From Incurvaria masculella (Eukaryota; Arthropoda; Insecta; Lepidoptera; Incurvariidae), in the NCBI GenBank assembly GCA_946894095.1, contig OX335657.1, forward strand, positions 14,880,001-14,944,000: a DNA stretch of 64,000 nt, in the 5' to 3' direction. A program made the translations under genes and the position numbers. Positions 1 through 13,500 of the stretch are shown piece by piece. The stretch's first letter is position 1. The number at the start of each line of letters is the position of its first letter. The notes under the pieces are model-generated. The model saw only the letters and a list, made by a program, of their open reading frames with translations. It was not told the DNA's origin and made no database searches.

Positions 1-435
1 TTCTCGTTTTACTATATATTGTACTTAAAATACAGTGTATTTTGGTCGGCGGAATGTTCAATCTTGCTAAAGGGTTTTTCAAAGTGCCACTTTACACAGG
101 GAAAACCCGAAAACATGGCAACATTCTGTGGGTAATTTGTACCAAATTTAATTTAAAAAACTTCACTTTTGCTCCAACCCACCTTGTGATTACATCGTGG
201 CAAGATAAAATAAGTCATTTTTCGTTCTAAAAGTGCATTCGTTCGTGCAATCATTTTTCGAAATTATCAAGTGCTGGAAACTACCAAGTTCCTCGCTGTG
301 CTCTGCAGTGGAAGCCAGGTACACCGTCGAGACCGATCCTGAGAGGGATCCTTTGAGGGTAAGTCGTGACAACGTGCCTTGGCTCCAAGCCGACGAGGAA
401 GCACCCCTGGTAAGTTTTCAGCACTGAACCATTAA
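1..435. other. No gene recognised
   Basis: Intron of the coiled-coil gene. Two GTAAGT donor-like sites on the plus strand (361, 411) follow short open stretches (ARYTVETDPERDPLR), but no acceptor-bounded exon could be supported. Confidence 0.4.
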
Positions 436-1277
436 ACCCCATACAGTCCACTGAGAGAGAAATTAATACTCTCTTTATCGAACACGCACCTTCCATACTT
501 TCTAAACAATACCCGACTATCTGCAGTGCACCAGCAAAGAGACCTAGGAGTCCTTGTAAATCATGATCTAAAGTGGGAGCCTCATATTGCACAGATAATA
601 AAGAGAGCTAACTCCATGACCTATCTCATCAAGAAGTCCTTTCGCCACCTCACTCCTGAAGTTACACTCAAAATTTACAAGTCGTATGTACGACCTCTCC
701 TGGAGTACGCCTTTCAAGTCTGGCAACCCTACTTCATCAAAGATATCACTCTACTGGAAAATGTACAACGAAAGTTTACAAAAATCCCTTGGCAGCTAAA
801 AACCTTACCCTATGAAGAAAGATTGAAGGCCCTCAAACTACCAACCCTGCACCAAAGACGAATGCGAGGCGATTTAATAGAAGTGTACAAAATGCTTACT
901 GAGAAATACAACTGTGAAGCAATGAAGGAAATGTTCACACTCAATCATAACACTCACCTCCGTGGCCACACTCTAAAACTGAATAAAACAGAACACAAAA
1001 CCAACACACGGAAGCACTTCATAACCAACAGAGTGGTTGACGATTGGAACCAACTTCCAGAGGACATTATAAGTGCAAACAACACTAATCAATTTAAGAA
1101 TCGTTTGGACGCTTATCTAAATAAATACATTTTTAAAATAAGCAACTAAGTGAACTGAAACCGATTAATTAAAAAAAAAAAAAATTTTGTTAATATATCA
1201 ATGAACTATGTACTCGATTTAGACACATCAGCCTAGGCTGCCTGTCTAATATAAAATAAATAAATAAAATAAATAAA
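436..1277 (+). mobile_element. 5'-truncated CR1/L2-like LINE, end of RT ORF and 3' tail
   Basis: The reading frame through 1149 encodes the conserved C-terminal part of a CR1-group reverse transcriptase: QQRDLGVLVNHDLKWEPHI, YVRPLLEYAFQVWQPYF, LENVQRKFTK, RRMRGDLIEVYKML and NRVVDDWNQLPEDIISA. In-frame similarity starts near 440; upstream is unrelated. The 3' end is an (AAAT)n-rich tail at 1252-1277. It is related to, but diverged from, the copies at 10.1-12.7 and 52.7-55.6 kb. Confidence 0.85.
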
Positions 1278-1457
1278 ACCATTCTATTTAGTGGTGGATC
1301 CGTTCAGCTAAAACTTCACATTGTTATTTTTAATGATGATGATAATCAAATTATACCTTGGAATCTGTGAAGTTTTTAGACCAGATCAGCTCAGAAATCA
1401 TAATAGGCCCTAAACATTTTTAACCTAAAAATAGATAAACACCTAAATAGGATTCAC

Positions 1458-1570
1458 CTTTTTCTGCATTTCACAGGTGTCACAATGATGTTCCTGGGCC
1501 GCGATGCCCTCCACCAGCTGCTTCATCTCACCAACACCATCCTCCGTCATTAGGAGCTCACGTCTGCTAC
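1458..1570 (-). CDS. Coiled-coil gene, exon 12, last exon seen
   Basis: The acceptor TGTTGTTAG and donor AAAAAG|GTGAAT give two bases plus 37 codons. The split Ser (A+GT) is followed by SRRELLMTEDGVGEMKQLVE and then GIAAQEHHCDTCEMQKK. The CxxC pair is notable. The donor shows that the gene continues left. No further convincing exon was found in 1-1457, which contains a LINE fragment. Confidence 0.8.
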
Positions 1571-4500
1571 CTAACAACACATTTTGAGGTTATTTACAAA
1601 GGACACTGACCAAAATGAAACCGGAGGCGAAGTTGTGAGTTGACTGTAATAGGAAAGTGTGGATGTGGTTCGAATTTTAACTTAATTAAAGTAATTTTCA
1701 TGTTAGTAGCTAGTTTTTGAAGAGCCGGATTATCAAGAACAATTAAATGGCTACATTTTGATTTCGAATTTATCCAAGTGCACATCAACGACAGAAGATA
1801 TTTCTCACATAATTCTTATAAAGATGATCACGCAGCACGTTTATAATAGAGATGGCAGTTAAATGGTTGAATTTTTTCCTGATGACGCCATCTGTGATAT
1901 GATTATTGTTTTATTTTCATTATTTTAATTATGGCTAGCCAGGCCATCATAGTTCGCGCCAAACTTAAATGTGCCACCAAAGCTCCCGCATGTACACTAT
2001 GGGATTGTTGCAAGAGCGTTTTTTGTACGTGGGAGGCACATTTAAATTTGGCACATACTGCACAGTCTAAAAAAAAAACAAAAAAAAAAACATACAGACG
2101 AATTGATAACCTCCTCCTTTTTTTGAAGTCGGTTAAAAAGAAGAGAAAAGGAGTTAACATTATTGATAAAATATTGATTGTATTACCATGTGTGTATTGC
2201 ATTAAAATTGCCAACAGTTTAGTTTAGTTTACTTAGTTAGTCCATTGGTGTGTTGGTTTCAGTGCAATACAATACAGCCGCAATCAAAACAAAGGTCCTG
2301 GCCTGGTCGCATTTAATAAAAGACGATCGAAGCAGAAATGAAAACCGTGCATGCTTTGATCCATTTCAATACAGCCGTGCAATATAAGTAAGGTCCTGGC
2401 GTTAAACCAAGTTTCCAAGTGTTGCGTCATGCTTATGATGACTGTAGGTATTAGCCATTTATGTCCACTTATGTAAAAAAATTCTCAAGAAATTGTCATA
2501 ATTGTAAAGCTCCTTAATGTCTTTGGAGCAATTTAAATGTTCGTGGCCGTTCTCCAAGATTCAAAGAATGTAGTGATGACTGGCGGCGGTACTCACTGGA
2601 AGCTATGCTCGGCCGCCCGGCGAACTTCCCCGAGAGGTCGAGCAGATCCTGCGCCTCCTGCCGCAGCCGCTTCAGTGACAGGTCCAACTCGTTCTTTATC
2701 TCCAAGCTCAGGTCATCCTTCAACCAGGTGACAGATTACATGATTGATTTACACAGCTTATTCACTTACTTAGAAAGGATTTCAAAATATTAGGTAGATA
2801 GAACGTATTCAAGCAAAAGACACCTAGCCTTCCCTAGCTGACGAGTCTTAATAAAAAACGAAACACAATAAGGTTGTGAACTGCTTATGTTCCGCTTGCA
2901 TACCGCTGAAGCAAAGGCCTGAATATTTTTAGGGAAAATATTGTGAACTGAAACTGCAGCCTTCATAGGCTGCGCCTGACTATGATCACCAATGATTTAT
3001 GGTTCTAAAGGTTCAACATCTGGTTCTGAAGGTACTGGTGAAGTCAAGTTCTGAAGGCAGGATTGATACCTGGCTCTGAAGGTATAGGTGGGGCATAGAT
3101 CTGAAGGCATGAGTTTTTCTTGGATCTAAAAGTAAGGATAAAGCTAAATTCTGAATACATTAGTCAGCATTAATGATACCTGGTTCTGAAGGTATTTCAG
3201 CAGAGAATCCTCGTCCATATCGGCCAGCACTCCCTTAAAGTCGGGCGCGAAGTGGACATGCTTCCCTCGCACCAGGCTGCTGTTGAGATCGGCCTGCTGG
3301 TGGGGCGACATCTGTGGTGTGGACGGCTTCGAACCCGCATCAGCCAGGGAACTGTCGCAGGGATTTTTTGGTCAGGGTGGGAAAAATTAAGTAAAACAAT
3401 GGCTTTATTTTTTAAGTTCATACATATTTGGCAGTCTTACTTCTTAAAAGAGATTCAGGCTTTGGAAAAAGTCCATTGAAGATTCATCAAAATTCCTCGA
3501 TCTCCAACCTAGCAAATGATGAAAGACAAAAAATGTACTAAAACAAAGCAAACTTGATCATGTAACCAAATCCACTTAACTAATGAACTATAAGAGATAT
3601 TAGTTTGTAAAATAAATAAATTCATCCTTAGGTAAAAACTCAAAAAAGGCAAAGAACATTGTAGGTTATTCCATTATTGTGGACGGAAAAAATATGTAAC
3701 ACAAGTGAAGTATCTTTGCGTGTTCTTCTTTACTGAGTTAATCTAATCCGCGGATCTATCTTTTGAGACGTAACTTAGGCTGAGATAGATAGTCGTAACC
3801 AAAACTAAGACTAATGATAAGTAGTTCTTTGTGACAATTGTAAGATGGGCGCTTTCGACACCATCAAAGGAGCAGGAGACATTTCAAAGAATTGTTTTAT
3901 TTCTGCAAAGAGATTGCAGATTAATTGTACCCTCACAGCAGCAGCTCAAAGGACATCCACTTGAGTAGCAAATCTTGGCAACTCTCCACGGCCGAGTATC
4001 ACTGAACCCAATATTTTATTTTCCCACATTTACTCATCGACATTATAAATAGAGTGGTAACTTTGGTACCACAGCAATCTGAGCCTCTAATCGAACTTCT
4101 CACTTAGATACTAAAAGTTACGTAAAAATATCAAACCCCATACAAGTTTTACTATTTATTCTGTGGTTTTACTTCTTGAACCTGTCAAAATCAAAGTCGG
4201 ACTACCAAATTTGTATGAAAATGCGGAGTCGGCGTAAACGTCAACGTATTTACTGCGAAGATGAGTAAGCTGCAATATGGTTCTTTTTAGGTTTGAATCA
4301 AGTTGTGGAGAGATGAAAAGGTGGGTCAGGTCTTGAGACCCACAGCCACTGCTCTCCTCTAGTCTTGATTTGAATGTTGTATATGTATTACTTCATTGGG
4401 AAACTTCGTTAGTGTGATATAGACTTCTTGCGTTTGACATGTTGGACGTTCTAGTGGGTAGCGCCATCTAGCGCCATGCTAACTAGCTACTATGCATCTG

Positions 4501-7500
4501 TTTGTTGCATTTGTTGGCATATAAAACCAGCAGCTTTTTGCAGAGGGTGCTAGGTCGCCACAGTGTTAAAAGCTGCGCAGACATAAATTTGAGGGTTCAT
4601 ATCGGATACATATGACACCCCATCCATTCCTTTTTAGGGTTCCGTACCCAAAGGGTGAAAACGAAACCCTATTACTAAGCCTCCGCTGTCCGTCCGTTCG
4701 TCCGCCCGTCTGTCACAGGGCTGTATCTCATGAACCGTAATAGGTAGGCAGCTGAAATTTTCACAGAGTGTGTATTTATTTTGCCACTATAACAACAAAT
4801 AGGTAAAATTCAAAAATAATAATAATTAAAGGGGGCCCCATACAAAGAACGTATTTTTTTGTGTTAAATCTTGTACGTTGGTACGGAACCCTTCGTGTGC
4901 GAGTCCGACTCGCACTTGTTTAAATCTAAGGCTGTGCAGTATTTGTCGCACTCGGGACATACAGGTGTATCTCACAATTATAGCTTTTGTAAAGAAATAT
5001 AGAATACATATATTAACTTTATTTGCTCTATTATTTATGTTTAAACTTTTAGCAAAGCTTCTTACCAGGTTATTTTTACAGCATCATTTGCAGTTTATTC
5101 AGCAAAATATGAAAGAAAACAGAGAAACTATCCCTTTTTCAACTCTACTGCAAATTTTATAAAAATGAGATACGCCTGTACGTCCCGGGTGCGACGAATT
5201 GTTCCCAGGTTTTCTTCGCAAGCGTCGAGTCTAGACCTGCAGGAGACTCACCCGTCGCTCTGTCCGATGACGTGCGTGAGCAGCTCCGTGAGCACGGTCC
5301 GGTTGAGTTCGTCCTCGGCGGCGGCGCAGTACGCGACCAGCTGCGTCACCACCTTCTGCAGCGTGCACGCCACCCGCTTCAGTCCATCCCTGAATGAGTC
5401 AAAAGAGGACATACATTTTTAATATGGAGGCATCCTATGTTGGGTCATAGATAGATGACCGCTTTCAACCATTGTGGCTGGGCGAGGTTCGGATTCCACG
5501 TAAAACTTTAGGTCCTTAGGAATTACTAGTAGTAGGGTTATTTCCGCCCGGTCAGAGCGGCAATGGAAATTCTGCATGTTTTCCATCCATGTTTCTGCAT
5601 CCAGTATGGGAAGTCAGAGTACTCGCCTAAATTGTCGTTTACGGAACTTCGAAGTTATGTCAACAACCATAGAAATTGTACTGCTACTTCTGTGGTTTTA
5701 CTTTCTTTAACCTGTCAAAATCAAACTCGGACTACCGATTTGTGTGAAAACGCCGAATCGCAAACGGCAGTGTCAATGTATTTACGGTGCGGATACGTAA
5801 GCCGTCAAATCAAACTCAGGCTCGCAAACGTTAGTTCGTTTATCGCCCGCTGCGAGCGCTTTAAAATGTTCCACACATGGCATGGCACCAAGGTGCTGGC
5901 ATGGCACCCAGTTTAATATCGCGATAGTCGGTTTGATATTAACCATCCATGTCCTATAACATAAAAAAATGCTACGCGTTGGCACGCACCTCTCCTTGGT
6001 GACCTCCTCGAGTTGCCGGTTCTGGTCGAAGCAGTGGTTGCGGCGGCGGCGCCACTTGTCGCCTCCCCCCTCCGACTCGCCGCCGCTGCCTCCTCCTCCC
6101 CCGCCGCCGCCGCCGCCGCCGCCGCCCAGCTCCGCGCGCAGGTGCGACAGCTGAAGCGACGAAATTAACGCATTCGACAAAATGCAACTAATCGTCGGTA
6201 TACTGATGCATCGGTGGTTAAGTGGCATTTTGGAGTAAAATGAGTTAATAATGCAGTTCTAATTTTTCAAGCTTTCTCTGTAACGAAATATTGTTGCAGA
6301 CGTTCTTCCAATTTTTTTTTTTTTTTAGAAAGCCCTACAATTATTATGAATGAAAATTAAAAGTATTTTTTAATGAATAGTTCATCATGCTTTATTGTAT
6401 TTTAGGATTTTTACATCAGAAGTTTTCTTGCAGATATCCATACAGGGACATTTCACGTGAAGCGGACAGGGAAAAAAAAGTGAGGTTCTGAAAATCGACC
6501 ACATTCGGCCCAGTTGTACTTCTAGTAGGTATGAATGTGAACGCAAAATATTTTTTTTGTATAGTGTATATTTACCAAGTTATAGGTTTCAAAAGAATTG
6601 TCGTTGATTGGTACTACAATTTTTCGAAAGTAATTTTTCGAATATAACAAATCTACTATAAAATATTTTACATAGCGATAAATATTAAAAATATACTGTT
6701 CTTTTTGACAATAAAAAAAAATTTAAAAATTAAAAAAAAAATAATGGCCAAAACCGGAAGTAAACTTTTCAAACCAGAATTACAGTCACTTCGACCAATT
6801 TTTTTTAATTTTTTTTGCTTTAAAAATATAGCTTAAATGATAATGAAAGTACACTAGAAAATTTAAAATGGGATCTCTATTAGTTTAGGAGATACGTTGA
6901 ATAATATACACCCGCGTCGCAAGGGGCGTCATATGTAGCGCTTGCAAGGTTGAGCAGTTTGCGCGATATTGCAACTTTATTAATATTTTATATCGTTTTA
7001 GCGTATATTGAACCTCATTTAATGATATGAAATAATTTTTATTAATATAATATAATATAAATATAACTACATAATACAAATATAAGTACTAACAGATGGC
7101 GCTATTAGTCACGTTTCGCAAATAATAAAACTTTTCTACTGCTCCAAAAACGTTTTTTCTTTATAATATATTATTAACTTATATTTGTATTATGTAGTTA
7201 TATTTATATTATATTATATTAATAAAAATTATTTCATATCATTAAATGAGGTTAAATATACGCTAAAACGATATAAAATATTAATAAAGTTGCAATATCG
7301 CGCAAACTGCTCAACCTTGCAAGCGCTACATATGACGCCCCTTGCGACGCGGGTGTATATTATTCAACGTATCTCCTAAACTAATAGAGATCCCATTTTA
7401 AATTTTCTAGTGTACTTTCATTATCATTTAAGCTATATTTTTGAAGCAAAAAAAATTAAAAAAAATTGGTCGAAGTGACTGTAATTCTGGTTTGAAAAGT

Positions 7501-10500
7501 TTACTTCCGGTTTTGGCCATTAATTTTTTTTTAATTTTTTAATTTTTTTTTACTGTCAAAAAGAACAGTATATTTTTAATATTTATCGCTATGTAAAATA
7601 TTTTATAGTAGATTTGTTATATTCGAAAAATTACTTTCGAAAAATTGTAGTACCAATCAACGACAATTCTTTTGAAACCTATAACTTGGTAAATATACAC
7701 TATACAAAAAAAATATTTTGCGTACACATTCATACCTACTAGAAGTACAACTGGGCCGAATGTGGTCGATTTTCAGAACCTCACTTTTTTTTCCCTGTCC
7801 GCTTCACGTGAAATGTCCCTACAGTCAATACAATGTTTGTAATGTTTCTTTTTTTTATTCAGGAAAACAAATAGTCTTAAAACGAACTAATAACAAAAAT
7901 TTTAATATAGATTGAACCAGCAAAGTTTACTTAGACATAGTAATACTTAAATACATAGGAAAAGAAGGGGAAAAAATTCATCATCCACAGGCAGCACACT
8001 GCACTCGGATTTGTCATATTTTATCATTAGCCAGTTCAGCATTCACGGCGAAGAAGAACTGGCAAGCAACTTTGCTGAATTTTTTTCAACTTAGTCTAAG
8101 TTTACAAATTTGTTTGCCACTGCTTACAGAAATAAGGGTTATTGGTACCGGTTTGTGTGAATACATTATTTTAATTCCTTGTAGCAATTAATATTAATTC
8201 ACACAAATCTACCGTTCATGCCGTATGCAACAGTTCATGAAAAATATCGTTTTATTTTGCAAAGCCTGTGTCCGTCATCTAACATGTTGCCAATTGGAGC
8301 AGGCCAGTCCCCACAAACAGGACCCGTTCACGAGCATCAGGCAGGGTCCAGCCATCGCCTCTCTCAGCCAGTGATGCTCTACTCCAATGGCAACAAGAAA
8401 AAAGCTTGTGATACATTTGCTTGAATAGCAGAAATTTAACAAATAAACAAAAATAAGAAGCAATTTAAATTTTATAAAAAAAAATATTTAGAATATTAAA
8501 TGTTAAAGTAATATCAAAATATCAAAATAATAATAATACAAAAATAATCCTAAGTGCAACAGTCTATATCTGTTCGCAAACTGTTCCGCAGTACTTGACC
8601 TTGAAGACTGCACACATGTGCAAACAGGATGTGAGAGTTACTGTCTGTCCTGTTGCCTGCGAATTTATCTGTGAACAACTTTGTCCTGCATAGGATCACT
8701 CGTCACATCAAGTGTTCAACAGGGCGAGAACACATTTCGAGCAATTATGCTTCTCATTGACTCCCACATGGCGGTGTTTTTGTATTGTTACCCTCACAAT
8801 GTTTATCTTAGGTGTCAGAATAATATTTGTAAAACTTATGGTTATTCAGTAGGATATACAAGTATTATTTACAGGATTGTGTTAACCTAAGAACATAGAT
8901 GAACTTATTTTCTTGTGTCTACCTAATGTATCAAATTCACTATAATTTTAGAGTGAGCGCATATTAGATGTTGTGAATTGTATGTATACATTCCGCTGGA
9001 CTCTCACAAGCTTTATAACCCAACCTAACCAACCTGCAATTACATATACTGAATGAATATTACAAGCAAATGCCTCGCAGATTGATATATGCGAGAGCGC
9101 CACAGATCATTAAAAAAATCATGCACAATAACAACAATATTTATTTATATTTATATTTTTAAAATTTTTTAGTTCCTCTTTACCAAACTGGTTCCGGACT
9201 GTATCATGGGAAAGAGGTTGCGATGTACAAATATTAATTTGTTTTACAATGTGTCAGTGAGGGCGAATGTGAGAGGGTGAGTGAGGGTGTGTAAGACTGT
9301 GCGTGTGAGGATGTATAAAGTTTTGTGGGGATGTATGTAGCAGGGGAAAGTATGATTTTGGTATCGTGTGAAGTAAGAGAAATGGTAAAAGTACATGTAC
9401 ATACTATCCTGCATGCTTCTATGTAAGGATAGTATATAATATATAATATATATAATATAATATATAATATATATATAATATAATATAATATATATATATA
9501 ATATATTTTCAGTTTGGTCATAATATAGGTATATCAGGAAATCATTTAAAAATTGTTTTGTAGTTGATTTTGTCAAGGTTATTAAGTTGATTTTTTGTAT
9601 TTTTTTTTACTATAAAAGAATGGGGCAAGAAATTGTAAAAAATGTTGTTTAAAATGCGTTTTTGTTGTTGGTACTACTGCTTGTTTTGCGAATCGTGCAA
9701 GCAGTAATTTTTAGACATGCCTGCACTGCCTGAAAATTAACTGGGTAATTGTTGTTTTGCTTACTCCAGAAGAACAAAAAAAAAATTTTTTTTTCAATTG
9801 ACATCAAAAAGATTCACTACGGTGTATTAAAATTTAACAATAAAAAAAACAACGCTTTTTTATTGAAAGCTTCATTTCCACAATCAATTGTTGAAAGTTG
9901 CAAGGCCCACATAGAACTACGAAATTGTATTTCAATATGTAAAAGAAAATGTTTTCCTTGGTTCTAAATATATTTACTAAAAATACAGTATGTGCCAGTT
10001 TTTGTGCTTCCATAGGAACGCAATTACTTTATAACAGAAATTTAAAGTATGTCTCAAACCAAGAAACTTGAGTTATTTCAGATGCAAAAAAGAGGCCTGC
10101 ACATTTTTTTAACAAAGTGTATTGCTTCTAAAATATTATTATTATTATTATTATATTGTAATGCACTAGCAGCATTATGCTGATGCGTGCACTTCTTTTT
10201 ATGCACTTGCACTTTTGTTTTTAAGCACTTGCACTTATTTACTTATTTATTGTCTATGAATTTTTTTATTATTATTTATTTTTTTTTATTTATAATTTTT
10301 TTTTTTTTATTTTAAGTAAAGATCCAGTTTGTTTTTGAAAACATTTACTGACGATGCACTTATTATTTCCTCAGGTAGGCCGTTCCAATTATCCACAACT
10401 CTGTTTGTTAGGAAATGTTTTCGAGGATTTGTTGATGCTAGGGTGCGATTTATCTTTAGCGAGTGACCGCGTAGCCTTTCGTTAGTGTTAAATATGTACA

Positions 10501-13500
10501 TTGTTTTGAAATTATTGACATCATAGGAATCATGCAGTATTTTATATGTTTCGATAAGATCCCCACGCTGTCTGCGTTTTTCCAGTGTTGTGAGGCCTAA
10601 TAGCTTTAGTCGGTCCTCATAATGTTTGTTTTTCATGGTGACTACCATCTTTGTTGCTCGTCTTTGGACTTTTTCAAGTACATCTATATCCTTCTTGAAG
10701 TAGGGGCTCCAAACTTGGTAGGCGTATTCAAGAAGTGGCCGCACATATGTCTTATATAGCTTGATGAATAACTCCGGAGTAATAATAGAGAATGCTTTTC
10801 GGATCATGTAAAGCAGGGAGCTTGTACGTTTCACTGTTTCAGTTATGTGAAGATCCCACTTAAGGTCGTAAGATATAGTTACTCCGAGGTCACTTTGTGA
10901 TGTGACTGATTTTAATTCGTGATCATCAATTGTGTAGCTGCAATGGGGGTTTTTAGGACCAATATGTAACACAGTGCATTTTTCGGGGTTTAATTAAATA
11001 AGCCAATCCTTGGTCCACTGGACAACCCTATTTAGGTCATCTTGAATAGCTTGGTGGGCAATGAGTGGATCCGAAAAAATTTTTACATCGTCCGCAAAGA
11101 AGGCTGAGGCCATATTGATGAGGGCTCCAAGGTCTGTTAGAAATATGCCAAATGCAACGGGCCCGATTACCGAGCCTTGCGGCACCCCACTTAGAACTTC
11201 GTGTGGGTCTGATAATTCATCGCCCACTCTCACTCTGAACGTTCGTTCACTTAAAAAGTTTGTAAGCCAATTCAACAGCTTACCTCTTATTCCAAAGTGT
11301 TCCAGCTTATGTATCAATCTTTTTATAGGGACGCGATCAAATGCCTTTTGGAAATCTAAGTAGACTACATCAGTTGGTCGACGGTCATTCCAATTCAAAG
11401 TCCACTTGTCCACACATGTAAGTAGATTCGTAACCGTCGATCTTCTGGGGACAAATCCATGTTGTTCTGCAATAATAATGTTTTCCTGCGATAGGAAAAG
11501 TCTAACCCTTTCAATTATAATTTTTTCCATGGTTTTACATACTAAGCTAGTTAGACTTATGGGGCGGTAGTTTACGGGTGCAAGCTTATCACCTTTTTTA
11601 TAAATTGGTACAACTACAGCTTGTTTCCAGTCCTTGGGTAGTTCTCCATTTTCAAATGATAGAGTCATAATATCAGATAGTTGGGCACAAAGTTCAGATG
11701 AGCACCTCTTCAATAGTATAGCTGGTATTTCGTCGGGACCTGTGGATGTAGTATCCTTAAATGATTGAAGTACTTACGCGATTTTTTGTGGTGAGAACGT
11801 AATTGTTCCAATAGAATTATGGACTTTTGGTACAAGTATTTTTGGCATCGGACCATCTGGTTCACTGGTATATGACTTCTGAAATTGTAGTGCAAATTCA
11901 TTTGCCACGGCATAGTGCTCAGTTATAATGTCACTGGTGTTGTGGTCTCTCAATGCTGGTGGTACTGATACTTTTGACGACAACTGTTTACGAATATAAC
12001 CATAGAATGATTTATCGCCACTGTTTATGACGCTTGTTTCAAAGTTTTGTCTAGATTGTCTTACTTTTGTAATTATGTCATTGTTCAATTTCCTGTAACT
12101 TTTATATGACTTTTTACATTTATTGAGTTGGTAAATTCTCCATAGTTGCTTTTTTTGCAAAGTCATTTTTAATATTTCATTATTGATCCAAGGTTTATTA
12201 TATGATTTGGTGGATTTATGTGTAAGCGGTACATGTAGCTTGACAGCATCATAAGTAGACATCTTAAAAGCATCCCAAGCACTCTCAACGTCGTCGTTGG
12301 GGTCAGTCATAGCATGACAGTTCTTTAGGGTGGCACACATGGCTTCGAAGTCCACTTTGAAGTAGTTGTGACGCATGATTTTTGTCTTTTTGCAGTCGGT
12401 CACTTCTTTGAAGAATTGAATTGTGGCCAATAATACCAAATGATCACTCTTACCAACATTTGCAAGATGCTCTATTTTGGAGCACAAAGTTTCTTCATTG
12501 CAAAAGACAAGGTCAATCAGTGATTCTTGCTGGTTTCGTTTACGAGTTATTTCCTTCACAAGCTGGTGAAGGTTCGAGTTTGTGTACATTTCTATAAATT
12601 TTTCATGGAGTGTATTATAACCATCCAGTTTTAATAATGGCCATTGAATTTCAGGCAAGTTAAAATGTATGTATGTCCATTTATATAAAACTAGCGAACC
12701 CGGGCACGCTCAGGTCAATTTCGTTTTAGAAATTGTAGCGGAGCCCGTAACAATGTAAGTCAGAAAACTTCACAGGCATACACAGAAGAACCCATCAAAG
12801 ATAGAATGGATCTACAGGTTAGAAATGCAAAGGGACAAACATACAAACATATTTTTTTATTTATATTTACATACATAGATAGATAAGGCCGATATTCCCA
12901 GTATAGGGTGAGATGTGTCTAGTCTGTATTACTGGAACAAGGCTTTTGGGAATTTCGTCATTTTTTTCAGACATATTATTTTAGGGATATGCCTACCTAC
13001 TTACTGATGCATTGATAATAATAATAATAATAATAATAATATTTCTGTCTCTGTAGCTTGGAGCGGCCTTACAGGATTTGTCCCAGGTGGGACCTCTGTA
13101 AGGTTTTCCAGTTTTAGGTTTATATTTTTTAAGGCTTATTTTTGTATTTTTGTATTAAATGATGTAAACCTAAAATTTGATAATAAATATATACTGTGAA
13201 TAATAATATTAATATAAGCCTTTATTTCAGACAAGTTTACATTGTTATTAAGCACAAAATTTAGTTGACATAGTCGACATCGATAGCGTTGTCTGTTTGC
13301 CCTTTGTTGGCAAAGGCCTCCTCCAAGCTCTTCCATGCTGTTCTATCCCTTGTTGTTCTCGTCCATATGATTCCTGCCTCGGCTCTTATCTCATCCTCCC
13401 ATCTTTTATATTGTCTCCCTCTTTTCCTTTTGTTGTATTTAGGACACCAATCCATTATAGTTTTGTTCCATTTTTCCCTTCCTCTGATTGTATGTCCTGT

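Noticed and set aside
280..420. Plus-strand mini-exon with GTAAGT donors
   Set aside because: No convincing partner exons or known domain; left as unrecognised.
5782..6228. 148-codon minus frame with poly-Gly and its Arg-rich and Pro-rich shadows
   Set aside because: Only 5990-6150 is bounded by splice sites in phase; the remainder is intron read-through.
6885..7379. Two almost identical 64-codon frames on opposite strands
   Set aside because: They are mirror images produced by the large palindrome.
8218..8463. Open frames on both strands, possible exon
   Set aside because: No phase-compatible splice pair; looks like old dispersed repeat.
9234..9576. Tyr/Ile-rich frames
   Set aside because: Encoded by a TATA-type low-complexity tract.
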